Shown piece after piece: positions 17,001 through 24,620 of a DNA stretch of 24,620 nt. Every line of letters starts with the position of its first letter. The first letter of the stretch is position 1. The stretch is from Elysia marginata (taxonomy: Eukaryota; Mollusca; Gastropoda; Plakobranchidae): positions 79,222 to 103,841 of the forward strand of contig BMAT01005405.1 of NCBI GenBank assembly GCA_019649035.1, in the 5' to 3' direction. The notes under the pieces are model-generated. The model worked only from the letters and a program-made list of their open reading frames with translations, was not told the DNA's origin and did no database searches. The position numbers and the translations under genes are program-made.

Positions 17001-19619
17001 CTGATGATCATAGCAAATACTCCTCCAGTAAGCATGCACAGTGCTGGGAGAAGTTAAACCCCCAATCCCTCTCTGATAGAGATGGAAGGTCGTGAATTTT
17101 TCTAGAGCCCTCTTTAGGGGATTTTCTCTTCTCTGTTTCTTTTTGTGGGTTGCTTTTTTAATTTAATCAGCTTATCCTTCTAAACTGTTTTCATGAAAAG
17201 CTCCCCTTAAGTGTTAATGCAAGATATCTCTTTGGTCTGTCTGCCTGTGTGTGTGGTTTTCCAATTCAATTTGAAGTGAAAAAAAAAATTAACATTTAAC
17301 CCAACCCTTTAAACTGTGTCTTATTTAACATGTTAAGAAATGGAAAGAAGTGTATATTTCTGCATGTGCTTTATGTTAGATAAAAAGTTCTTTGGCATTA
17401 AAGACACACACTTTCAAATAAATAAATCAGTTCTATCTCTTTGTATTGAAAGCAACTCTTACTCTAAACGTTAAATCTTCTTTTTGGTTTTTTCTCTCTA
17501 AATAAACCTTCTAAGAGTTCTTTGTATCAAATAAGTCTAAGCTTCGTAGGGTTGAGTTGATATAACTCTGCTTGTTTTCTGTGAGTTAAATATATGCATA
17601 TAAAACAGACTCAAGGTCTCAAAAAATAAAATATTTTAATTGATAAGGTAGGTAAACTTAAGGCTTCAAAATTTGTCGACAATCACTAGATGTAGATTGT
17701 CCAATATGATTGAATTGATTGAGATCATGTATCAAAGGTCACAGTGAAACTTTGATTCAAAGGTGACAGGACTTATATTAAATTTCATTACAGCTCAGTT
17801 TGTTGGGAGTAATTTTCAAGTAACATAAAACAAGTTGTAAAAAAGAAGCATTGTTCTTCTATATTAATACGAAAAGAAAAACCATGGTGCCTCTTAATAT
17901 TACGTCTTTATCTTTCTGTTTAAACTTTTTATGGTTGTGATGGTTTTATGTTTTGAATACATTTTTTTAAATTCAAGTATGATTCTAGGTTCAGTAATAT
18001 ATGTACTGAAAGGTAAATTCTCTGCCTAGTGCATGGTTAATTAAGTTTTATCTTTGTTCAGACGAATATTTAGTAACAGTTACAAAGAAGAAATAAGGTT
18101 GGGTAGTTGCAATCACTTTGTTGAGTGCAGTTTCATTGAGTTCACTGCGATTCTTACGGTTACAGACTTTGGTTAAAGTTTGGGGTTGTCACACATCTTT
18201 TTACACAAATTATTAACCATAACTCTTGATCAATTTACTTTGTAAAGTTTAGTTTAAACTAACTTTGCTGGTTTTTTTCCTTTTCTCCCACTTATTCAGA
18301 CACCTTGACTGTTCCCCGCTCTCCAAAGACACCTATGAAGGTGTATCATCAGACCTCACACAGGTAAACTCAGCAGCGCTGTGCCAGGTTGAATCTTCTA
18401 ATTTGAGAAGGCATAGATAAATACAAAAAGCAGAAATAACCTTAACCTCAAACCTGTCATGCAGAAAAGCATAACTGAAATTGTGATAAGTTTGCAATGT
18501 CTCTAGTTTGTGGGCAAGACAAGGGAGATGGAGGATTTAAGGAAAAAATTAATTTGATTATTTAGAACCAATTTGTTGGTCAGGATCTTCTTAAAATTTT
18601 CCTAATTCTGTATGGTAAGGTATGTTGGGTTTTTTTTTCTTTGTTGTTTATTAAGCATCTTTAATTTTTTTTGAAGTGACGACTTTTTTTTAAGTAAAAT
18701 TTTTAAGTGGAGAACTTTATTTTACACTATGCTTGTTGGCTAGATCTGGTTTTAACAGACAGAAGTTTAAAAATATTTTAAATGTTCTTATTCTGGAAAG
18801 TGTATTGTCAAGTTAATTGTGAGAAAATACCATATTTGAGCATTTAAATACCAAAAAAAAGACACATTATTTATTAGTTTTAAATTTTATGGGTCTCAAG
18901 TAAAAATTTGGTAATAAATTTTCAGTTCAAAAATTTGATTTTCTTATTTCAATATTTGGCTCTTGATCTCAAATGGAAAGTGATAAAAATACCAGAGCTT
19001 TTGTCCACTCATCCATTTTAAATAGTTTTTGTTGAAAACATTCTCTGATGCATTACAAAATATGTCTTAATCTGAATTTGGACATACATGACTTTTTCCT
19101 GTTCTGCCTCTAAAAAATCATCCTCTCTTCTTTACCTTCAAGTAGACTTAATTTATTTGAAAAAGAGAGAGAAAATGTGTTTGCGTACAGCTTGCATTCC
19201 TTTTTGAGTTTGTCTTAAGCTAAGAAGTTTTACATCTATCATTTGAAAGTATCATGGGTTGTCATCTGCCTGTCTGTCTCTCTTGTCTCTCTTATGTGGA
19301 TTTAATGTATTTCAGAATGAATGCGTTTTTAAAGTCGCCTTTAATTTCCTCTGTCCTTAAGTTTTCTAACTTGCTGTAGTGATCTTCCTCTCCCTCTTTC
19401 TTTCTCCTTCATCTTCCTAAATTTTCAATTTCAGTTTATAATATCTCACCTCACTTGCAATGTTTATTTAGAAAGGTTTTTGGTACCTCCATCCCCATCC
19501 TTCTCCTCCTGTTCAATTGTTGATCTCCTTCCTCCAAGGTTTACAAACACATTTAAGATCACCACTTGTGACTACTGCCATAAACAGATGATCCTTGGCT
19601 ACAAGTGCAAACACTGCAA
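7884..19619 (+). CDS. KSR: Kinase suppressor of Ras (KSR), 3'-incomplete, seven exons
   Basis: KSR proteins are cytoplasmic/plasma-membrane scaffolds that bring RAF, MEK and ERK together downstream of Ras; their kinase-like domain binds MEK and dimerises with RAF. The exons join in frame with intron phases 0, 0, 1, 2, 1, 2, 2 to give 483 complete codons. Visible regions in order: coiled coil plus SAM-like CA1 (about 8-149), Ala/Gln/His/Ser/Pro-rich linker (150-435), a TPPPSK...KSKSHESQL block (about 329-353) closely matching vertebrate KSR1, TLTVPRSP (437-444) matching KSR2, and the first half of a C1 zinc domain (His456, Cys467, Cys470, Cys480, Cys483). TAA directly precedes ATG 7884 in frame. 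The rest of C1 and the kinase domain should lie beyond 24620. Family certain in my judgement; invertebrates usually have one KSR, so assignment to KSR1 or KSR2 is not meaningful. Confidence 0.95.
8208..8224. repeat. Palindromic GATCTA run
   Basis: TAGATCTAGATCTAGAT is a short self-complementary tandem of GATCTA. Similar runs occur at 5799-5813 and 7008-7019. Such runs are common in some gastropod genomes as far as I know; no function is implied. Confidence 0.6.
8524..8604. repeat. Imperfect 18-bp hairpin arms
   Basis: CTGGCATTGGCCCGCTGG (8524-8541) is inverted at 8587-8604 with three mismatches. The loop contains CTGACGAAATGAAGG, the same motif that fills the arms of the foldback element at 1002-2037. 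The arm sequence also resembles CCAGCGGGCCAATCACTGGG in the tandem repeat near 2382-2401. It looks like a small relic of the same repeat family. Confidence 0.5.
8996..9925. mobile_element. Foldback element with central palindrome, copy 1
   Basis: The left end (about 8996-9050) reads GTGAGACTGACAAAACGTCG then CTGTCGTTTGTGATGGGGGA. The right end (9871-9925) is its inverse, with TTTTGTCCATCACAGCCAAC then GTCATAGCCTCAAG. Between them, 9647-9706 is a 60-bp near-perfect palindrome centred on CAAAAATTTTG whose arms repeat the CTGTTGGTTGTGATGGTGGA motif. The left half is longer than in copy 2 by about 400 bp, so it may carry an extra insertion between 9060 and 9640, which I could not delimit. No coding capacity. 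The superfamily is unknown. Confidence 0.6.
10104..10387 (+). repeat. 14-bp target-site duplications flanking the SINE
   Basis: CTCATGCCTTGATT occurs at 10104-10117 and again at 10374-10387, identical in all 14 positions. This is the footprint of LINE-machinery insertion of the element between them, and its perfection suggests a fairly recent event. Confidence 0.9.
10118..10373 (+). mobile_element. tRNA-derived SINE (256 bp)
   Basis: The 5' part is tRNA-like with an RNA polymerase III A box, TAGCTCAGTTGG (10129-10140), and a B box, GGTTCAAAAC (10173-10182), spaced as in tRNA genes. It is followed by a GC-rich tRNA-unrelated body and a 3' tail of AATC repeats. A perfect 14-bp target duplication flanks it. 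It lies in KSR intron 1 in the sense orientation. A B box with AAAAC rather than GATTC and the lack of a stable tRNA fold argue against a functional tRNA gene. Confidence 0.92.
10864..11313. mobile_element. Foldback element with central palindrome, copy 2
   Basis: The left end (about 10864-10925) has GAGGCTGTGACAAAGGGTCG then GTGATGGTGGACAAAGTATT. The right end (about 11262-11313) is its diverged inverse, with AATACTTTGTCTGACTGATA, CGACG and GTCACAGTCTC. The centre (11077-11136) is a 60-bp palindrome on CAAAAATTTTG, whose arms again contain the GGTTGTGATGGTGGACAAA theme. Same architecture as copy 1 in a compact 450 bp. Non-coding. Confidence 0.62.
11908..12048 (+). CDS. KSR: KSR exon 2 (CA1, SAM-like part)
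   Basis: Residues 55-101, 47 complete codons. It opens TKLIHLVGNQL, equivalent to the LV(R/K) segment that follows TQQEI in vertebrate KSR, and continues through LKEYPKLELWLRIVGIPENA, the first part of the SAM-like fold. The acceptor is TTTCTCAATTGCAG and the donor is AAG/GTTAAT, both phase 0. Confidence 0.93.
12662..14312 (-). repeat. Interspersed repeat, copy 2, inverted and uninterrupted
   Basis: The reverse complement of this stretch is colinear with 2662-5582 but lacks the LINE and the pogo-like insertion. TTGTAGATTA joins TTATGTACATTTT directly, and the pogo target has a single TA at 12852-12853. Outside the gap and one copy of the 110-bp flanking duplication the length is about 1.08 kb, close to the reconstructed copy 1. 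No coding region is visible. It sits within KSR intron 2. Confidence 0.85.
13120..13579. other. Assembly gap of 460 N
   Basis: Unknown bases. The 110 bp before the gap (13010-13119) and the 110 bp after it (13580-13689) are the same sequence with four substitutions and no indel. This suggests either unmerged overlapping contigs or a tandem repeat. Confidence 0.98.
14891..15035 (+). CDS. KSR: KSR exon 3 (end of SAM-like domain)
   Basis: Residues 102-149 plus one base of codon 150. EILDKGMSFSDLLHMEKDEL and LLTAFSNLRTCT match the end of the CA1 SAM-like fold; vertebrate KSR has LDALLEMNEAKV and ALTCLRK at these places. The acceptor is TGTTGTAG and the donor is CACAG/GTGAGG (phase 1). Confidence 0.93.
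15036..15337 (+). other. KSR: KSR intron 3 (302 bp)
   Basis: GTGAGG to TTTTTCCACAG, with a T-rich tract before the acceptor. It holds no other feature. Confidence 0.9.
15338..15974 (+). CDS. KSR: KSR exon 4 (low-complexity linker and 14-3-3 site)
   Basis: Residues 150-361 plus two bases of codon 362. It starts EKLLQGQSASGHDW, then AAAVAATAAAR, Ser-rich stretches, QQHQQNQNQQHHHHYHPP and SSPLPSPR, typical of a disordered linker with several SP/TP sites for proline-directed kinases. Near the end, ITPPPSKNYTLFP and KSKSHESQL match the conserved CA2-side block of KSR1. The latter is the MARK3/C-TAK1 phosphorylation and 14-3-3 binding site (Ser392 in mouse KSR1). Base composition is much more GC-rich than the introns. 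The donor is AAA/GTAAGT (phase 2). Confidence 0.93.
15975..16806 (+). other. KSR: KSR intron 4 (832 bp)
   Basis: GTAAGT to CCTTCTAG. AT-rich. A 79-codon reverse-strand open frame at 16259-16498 has no recognisable motif and is not considered a gene. Confidence 0.85.
16807..17027 (+). CDS. KSR: KSR exon 5 (Ser/Pro-rich linker)
   Basis: It completes codon 362 (Lys) and encodes residues 363-435 plus one base. It opens SNKKMKPATMNIKLSSSHE, comparable to the KKKSKPLNLKIHSS block of KSR2, then PWRRLSTEGS (RRLST is a possible basophilic kinase site) and several SSP/SPP motifs. The donor is CCA/GTAAGC (phase 1). The frame is supported only when joined as described; the open frame upstream of 16807 is intron. 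Confidence 0.88.
17028..18299 (+). other. KSR: KSR intron 5 (1.27 kb)
   Basis: GTAAGC to CCCACTTATTCAG. AT-rich; no repeat or gene recognised inside. Confidence 0.82.
18300..18363 (+). CDS. KSR: KSR exon 6 (64 bp, first C1 histidine)
   Basis: It completes codon 436 (Asn) and encodes residues 437-456 plus two bases: TLTVPRSPKTPMKVYHQTSH. TLTVPRSP corresponds to TLSVPRWSP just before the C1 domain of KSR2, and the last His is the first zinc ligand of C1. The acceptor is preceded by TTTTTTTCCTTTTCTCCCAC; the donor is CAG/GTAAAC (phase 2). It is too short to be called by open-frame length; evidence is homology and splice-phase fit. Confidence 0.85.
18364..19538 (+). other. KSR: KSR intron 6 (1.18 kb)
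   Basis: GTAAAC to CTTCCTCCAAG. The last 170 bp are strongly pyrimidine-rich and contain a second acceptor-like TTTCAATTTCAG at 19425-19436. Using that acceptor would give an immediate in-frame stop, so it is probably a decoy. Confidence 0.82.
19539..19619 (+). CDS. KSR: KSR exon 7 (first half of C1 zinc domain)
   Basis: It completes codon 457 (Arg) and encodes residues 458-483 plus two bases: FTNTFKITTCDYCHKQMILG then YKCKHC. The C-x2-C-x9-C-x2-C spacing is that of the atypical C1 domains of KSR and RAF (vertebrate KSR1 CHVC...VKCKHC). In KSR the domain helps membrane targeting and does not bind phorbol ester. The spacing from His456 to Cys467 is 10 residues, one fewer than in human KSR1. 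The donor is AA/GTAAGG (phase 2). The remaining ligands (H-x2-C, C) must be in the next exon. Confidence 0.93.
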
Positions 19620-19751
19620 GTAAGGCCAGCTGCATTCAATCAAGTTGTCGTGACGCACCTTGCGTGCAGGGCCCCGTAGCATCTCCCCCATCCCTCCGTC
19701 CTTTCCTCTCTCCCCTTCCTGATGTTGGGTAGCTTACTACCAACCTCTTCG

Positions 19752-19775
19752 TGTGTGTGTATATATATGTGTATC
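19752..19775. repeat. GT/AT microsatellite
   Basis: GTGTGTGTGTATATATATGTGTAT, a short mixed dinucleotide run early in intron 7. Confidence 0.7.
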
Positions 19776-21947
19776 TAATTGCTTAGTCTTTTGGGAGAAA
19801 AAAAACTGCAGCATCAGTCACATGATATTTGAGCTACGTCTTTTGGCATACTTTTAGTTTACATGTCAACTCAAATTCCTCTCATTCTACAAATGCGACG
19901 TACCACAGTTTTAAATTTTAAGTGGTACAAACTATATAATTGAAAAAAGTTCTATTTATCAGTGTTGATGACAAAAAAAAGAGGATGTGTTCAGCTTTAA
20001 AATTGCTAAGCACCAAGTTCTAAGTTAAGGGGATCAAAACACAAATAATTGCCATAGCTCAGGATGAGATACCTAGATTACAGGAGGGTTTTTGTGTTTG
20101 TTTTTTTACATTGGCAGCAAAGAAATAAATGAATCCTCGTGTTTTTTAGTTTGTAGAAATCAAAATCACTCGGAGGTGTTTTTTGAAATTAGGATCGGCA
20201 GAGCATTTTTTCTTTTCCAAAAAAAAAGTTGTGACTAATGTTGTATTGTATATCATAACTGTGCTCCCTTCCCTTCCTGTAATTATTTGTGACTCTTGCT
20301 TCCCTATGTCACACATAGCAGCTATCCTGTAACCGCCATTTGTCTACATACATCAGTATACATATAATATACCTGTATTGGTTTAGTTTGAATTATTACT
20401 CATGTATCCCTCAGCGAATGTGACGTAGTAGCCTTGTTCTCACCAAATGCATTCTGGGTAGAGCATGGTATGCTTATCTTGTAACATAGCCTTTACTCTC
20501 CCTTTCCTCCTTTGAGTAAATGAATATTGATAGGTTGTTAGACATCATAGTTTTTGGCCTGGATCTTGAATTTATGAGTTTTCACAAAGTGAAAGGTGTA
20601 TTACATAAAGAGACTGGAAACTATTTGAAAATGAAAAATAGCTGCTTCAAGGCTAGCTTTCTAGATTAAATTTATCATCAAGCTGTATTTTTGTATTTTT
20701 GGAAGACCCAAGGGTTGTTTTTTTTTTGGTGATCTTGTAGCCCTGTTTCTTTTTTCTGTGTTTGGTATAAGTCTGTAGAAATTTTGTGCTTCTCATATGT
20801 TAGGAGACAACTTTTTTATGTTGTGTTCTCAAGTTGTACATTATTGTTTGATCACCTTCTCTTTCTATTCGTATAACATATAGAAGGTTTAGTTCATTGT
20901 TAATGTTTTGTTCTTTGCATAGTACACATGCATTACCAACCCTTTATTCTTGTGATATTCAACTAGTCTTGTGTTCTATTTTTCTTCGTTTTTGTGTTTT
21001 CTTTTCTCTGTGTAGTGTAGATTTGTAGTATGTGAAAAGTACAGATCTTTTACTGCAACTGATTAGATTTGAATGAAGTTACTCCATTGTAAAGACTATT
21101 CAAATCTCCCAGTGTATGGGCTAAGTTCACTAACAATTTGTGAAATTGTCATACAGTTATAGTATACATTCAGTCATTGGTACTAGTTAAGTTTCTGAAA
21201 AAAAAAGGTCACTTGCCTAAATTCCTTATTATCAAAAGGTAGTTTTTTCAGTTGAAAAATTGACCGACCTGATTGAGAGAACTTTGGGCCCGCCTGAATT
21301 CAGTGGGACACAATCTGAAGCCAGATGCAATCTGCAGGTGATTGCCGGCTGTAAGTGAAATTCTGACAGATTAGTGGTTCTGTTATTGTTTGATGTGCAA
21401 TGTCTTGCTCCAGAAGTAAGGATCACCGCCAACAGTCTTGGTCAATGATTAAATGTGTTTTGGGATGGACATTCAGCAGCTTTGTGGCTCACAACCATGG
21501 CAAATGTCACATATTTCACATCCCAAGGCGTTGCTCTTTTCTCCTGTTTTTTTTTCTTTTGAGAAAGGAATTTTTCTAAGCTTACAGTTGTAAAAGTTTT
21601 CATGAAATGGTTGAAATAATGTGGAAAGATATAAAAACTTTTGTTGATTTAAAATATAGAAAAAAGAGACCTTTTCTCTAATTCTCAAGAGGCAATTTCT
21701 CAAATGAGGATTCTCGTTTTGCAACTCCTTTGCTCTGGTTGTCGGACATATGACCTAGTTGCAGTGATATACATATGTCAGGAAAGATGTAAAATTGTTT
21801 TGAGACTTTAAGGAAATGTTTCAAGTCAAGGTTTTTACCACAGTCATTCACCTCAAGGTTTTTATCAAAATCATGCAATTTTTTTTTATACATTTCTAGA
21901 AATTCATTAAAGGAGAAAAAAGAGCAAATCAATATATATCAGGTATA

Positions 21948-22076
21948 CAGTGGAACCCTTGTAAAATGTTGCTGAAAACAGGTCCTTTAAGAGGGAGGTC
22001 TTAAGTTCAGGGGTAAAATTACTATACCTTCATATATAGACATCTTCAAAATTAAAGTTATGTAAGATTTCCACTG
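21948..22076. mobile_element. Pogo/Tigger-like MITE (129 bp), TA-flanked
   Basis: The left end CAGTGGAACCC is inverted at the right end (ATTTCCACTG), and TA flanks each side (21946-21947 and 22077-22078). Inside, GGTCCTTTAAGAGGGAGGTC and TTCAGGGGTAAAATT resemble the subterminal region common in invertebrate pogo/Tigger-type elements. It shares the CAGTGGAA terminus with the 841-bp element at 4535-5375. Confidence 0.75.
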
Positions 22077-23133
22077 TACATAATCTGTGTGAATTGGGAA
22101 ATCATTTTATGTTGTGAAGAAAGGTTGTACTTGTAGTAAAGTTCCAAGGGAATGTTGAAATGCCCTTGTTTATAATTTGGGTATTCAAAAGATAGCTACC
22201 ACCTTGGATTCGGATATTTTTAAGTGGAAAGAAATTGGTGCCGTCACATATCCCAACTTTGTTTCTTAAGATTTCCTATGGGCTGCTTTTGCATAATTCA
22301 GCAAGTCTGTAAAATTTGATACTTTAAATGTTGAACTGTAAAACAGTGTAATTCACTTTCTTGTTTATAACACACCCTGATGACCCATTGAGCTTTTATT
22401 TAATTGATAACAGATTTGCCCCCTTTGATCATAATGTGCTTTTTTTTAAAGATGCCCTCAGGCAAAATACTCACATCACGTTTTTTTACAGTTTGATTTT
22501 GGACACATATAGGTTCTGAGACAACACAAAAAGTTAACTTAAGTGTTGGATCCTTTTTCTAAAAATAAAGACAGCAACCTTAAAGTTACCATTAGTTTTA
22601 CAGTCACTGGTGTTACTCAAGCTGCTATCATTATTGCCTCACACCAAACCAATTCCAAGTCTGTCCTAGTTGTGATGTTAGTTTTTTGCAGTGTACAACC
22701 AAGAGCAGTATTTTCACAGTGGTTCTCATTTTTAGCCACCGATGTTTGATTGTCGCGAACAGTTTTGTGTGGGTCCACTCTTATTCTATTTTTTTTTATG
22801 GTCTAGGGTTTACAGACAGTTGTGAAAAAGTTTGCTTTTGTGTCCAGGCCTCCCTTTGGGTCATTTTTTGTCAAATTTGTGACATGGACTCCAAAAGCTC
22901 AGCTTAAGTCAGACATATTCATTTTGGGATGTTTGATCTGACCAGAAAACAGAACTTAAGCAACATAATGCAAAAGACTTTGCTTTTGTCTTAAATAGTT
23001 ATTTTTTCACAGAATTTTTAAAGCAAGGAAATTTTGTTGATTTTTTAGGAGTTTGAAACTGAGAAATTGCCTGTTGTTAAGAATGGGACTGGGTGACGTT
23101 ACTTGGGTTTTGGGGATTCCTCTTCTTCGTTCT

Positions 23134-23607
23134 TCATGGTAGATAGATCGTGAGATCTGAGGCATAGATGAACTCCGCAGTGATTCCCAGCTGGAGAGCG
23201 CTGCCATAAAGCTTCTGGTTCATCTCCCTAGGTTCTGGCCAATATTTTAGTCTGGCGTTGTCCAACAGTGGGCAGTCCTGGAGCACATGCTGGGCGTCTT
23301 GGCGATTTGCGCCACATGGGCAATTTGGGCCATCTCCAATTCTAAAGCGTGAGAGCAGGTGATGTTTCAGCTTGTTATGCCCTGTTCTCAGTCTAAAAAT
23401 TGTGACCTGCTCAGCCCTTGAGAGCTTGTGAATGGCATCCTTGGAGTTGTGCTGAGGGTGTTCTTGCCTCCAATGACAATCGAGGGCGGAGTTGATGAAT
23501 GTGGTTTTGGGGATTAAGGTCACATTTTTGTTGTCTGAATCAAACTTCATAACATAGAGGTTGCTATCTTTGAAAATAGTGTTACTGTTTAACTCTGTTT
23601 GGGTCAA
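23134..23607 (-). pseudogene. C-terminal fragment of a non-LTR retrotransposon protein, antisense in intron 7
   Basis: The reverse-strand frame (157 codons) has LSRAEQVTIFRLRTGHNKL, then a Cys/His cluster CPCG...AQHVLQDCPLL followed by ARLKYWP. This matches the C-terminal region after the RNase H domain in I/jockey-like polyproteins common in molluscs and arthropods. No reverse transcriptase motif precedes it: an in-frame stop lies about 20 bp upstream of 23607, so this is a 5'-truncated, dead fragment. The 3' end is probably just past 23134, at GAACGAAGAAGAGG on the reverse strand. Function in the element: possibly nucleic-acid binding by the zinc-knuckle-like motif. Confidence 0.8.
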
Positions 23608-24096
23608 AACCTCTTTAAGGTGTACGCTTCATTATTCATATGATTTTGGGGTAAGAGCTTTTTAATTTCCAAATTTACAACGCTGGTAAGGGTTTCCTCT
23701 AATAATACACCAGAGTTTTACAACAGTTAAGTTGGATCAAAGCTGCCCTTGTTTTAAAAGCTGTACAAGTATTATTCTTTTTTTAAATTGTAGTTGTAGT
23801 ATTAGAGATATTAAAGAGAGGCAGTGTGAAGTTAGCAATGGTCCACTACTCACTTGTTAATTACCATATGTGTTTCTTACTGGAAAGATCGCAACAAGAT
23901 GTGGGAGATGTTTTTGTATTAACGCCAATCAAAGTGAAAATTTAACTTATTATTGCTTTAAAAACAGGCATAAAGCTTGAACTGACAAGGTAAAGGCTTC
24001 AAACTAAATCAAAATAGTGGAAGATAAAAGAGCTGATTCTCTCTGCAGGTTCAGTGTTTGAGGTTTTGCTAGGTATACTTTTCTAATTGACTAGTA

Positions 24097-24262
24097 CAGT
24101 GCAGTCTGCTGTTGTTGAAGTGATTGGGAAGAGCCAATTCAATTTAAACATTGGAACTTAGACTTAAGGGATAGTTGACATGGAAAAAAGTACTAGTTTG
24201 GATCCTAAAATAGATTTGATTTCATTCAAGGTATCAGAGTTTGAGTTAAGTGGACTTCACTG
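24097..24262. mobile_element. Small TA-flanked MITE, pogo-like (166 bp)
   Basis: The left end CAGTGCAGTC and the reverse complement of the right end CAGTGAAGTC differ at one position of ten, and TA flanks both ends (24095-24096 and 24263-24264). The interior is non-coding. The short imperfect TIR leaves some chance of coincidence. Confidence 0.5.
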
Positions 24263-24620
24263 TAGTTTTTCTGAGAAACCAAAATAGTTTTGTTGGAGAT
24301 TTCAGTTTGTTTCTAAGTGAACTATCTGCTCATTTTCTGTTTTTTTATGACGCTTACTCTCAGAATTGATTGCTTTACTGCAGTTCATGGTGATAGGGTG
24401 AGAGTGAAACGAATTGACATAAAATCATTAGGCCTAGACACATAGATATTTTTATGCTTGGAATTTCTGTCTTTGCAGTTTGCTTCCGACATTTAAAAAC
24501 TGATATTTTCTTTCCTTTCTTGTTCAAATGTTATGAATTGAGGCCTCAAAAATTATAAACTCAACCAGCTTGTACTCATGTCATCTAGCTCACCAGCCAT
24601 CATACCTTGCGCCCAGTCTC

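Larger units (their letters stand above)
19620..24620 (+). other. KSR: KSR intron 7, at least 5.0 kb, open at window end
   Basis: It begins GTAAGG. No exon encoding the second half of C1 (a KCH..C-type motif) was found in any frame before the window ends, so the intron most likely continues. It contains two TA-flanked MITEs (21948-22076, 24097-24262), an antisense retrotransposon fragment (23134-23607) and a short GT/AT microsatellite near 19752-19775. The rest, notably 19776-21947 and 22077-23100, is AT-rich without recognisable content. Confidence 0.7.

Noticed and set aside
19425..19538. Alternative acceptor TTTCAATTTCAG for KSR exon 7
   Set aside because: Joining exon 6 to 19437 gives AGT TTA TAA, a stop two codons in; the acceptor at 19538 keeps the frame and the C1 motif.
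21252..21350. Possible KSR exon between TTTTTTCAG and GTAAGTG
   Set aside because: Splice signals look good, but intron 7 is phase 2 and joining AA to this segment gives AAT TGA, an immediate stop; the translation also shows no C1 motif.
24580..24620. Possible start of the next KSR exon at the window end
   Set aside because: GCGCCCAG could be an acceptor, but only four bases follow and the upstream pyrimidine tract is weak; it cannot be judged.

Overview
This is an AT-rich invertebrate nuclear DNA window, most likely from a mollusc and plausibly a gastropod. The grounds are spliced genes with long introns, a tRNA-derived SINE, CR1/L2-like and I/jockey-like retrotransposon fragments, pogo-type TA-flanked MITEs and scattered GATCTA repeats. 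The host species is inferred and cannot be fixed from the sequence alone.

The only host gene I can support is on the plus strand: the 5' two-thirds of a kinase suppressor of Ras (KSR) scaffold gene. Seven coding exons (7884-8045, 11908-12048, 14891-15035, 15338-15974, 16807-17027, 18300-18363, 19539-19619) join in frame through GT/AG introns. They give 483 complete codons plus a split codon. These encode the coiled-coil/SAM-like CA1 region, a long Ser/Pro/Gln-rich linker with the conserved KSKSHESQL site, and the first half of the zinc-binding C1 domain. The rest of C1 and the kinase-like domain lie beyond 24620.

Layout: 1-1000, nothing recognised. 1002-2037, a foldback element with compound inverted arms. 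2049-2419, a degenerate tandem repeat. 2662-5582, an unclassified repeat of about 1.1 kb interrupted by a LINE fragment (3585-4515) and an 841-bp pogo-like element (4535-5375). 5583-7883, the KSR 5' flank with a short upstream ORF. 8046-11907, intron 1 with two copies of a foldback element and a SINE with a perfect 14-bp target duplication. 12049-14890, intron 2 holding the inverted second copy of the 1.1-kb repeat, without either insertion, plus a 460-bp assembly gap. 15036-19538, introns 3-6, mostly plain. 19620-24620, an open-ended intron 7 with two small TA-flanked MITEs and an antisense retrotransposon fragment.

The most informative structure is the inverted pair of 1.1-kb repeats. The intron 2 copy keeps the pre-insertion ('empty') sequence for both elements in the upstream copy, so their boundaries can be read to the base. 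The pair also brackets the KSR 5' flank and first two exons in inverted orientation. The strongest candidate for an undescribed entity is the intron 1 foldback family, in which two terminal inverted repeats and a central 60-bp palindrome are all built from one motif.
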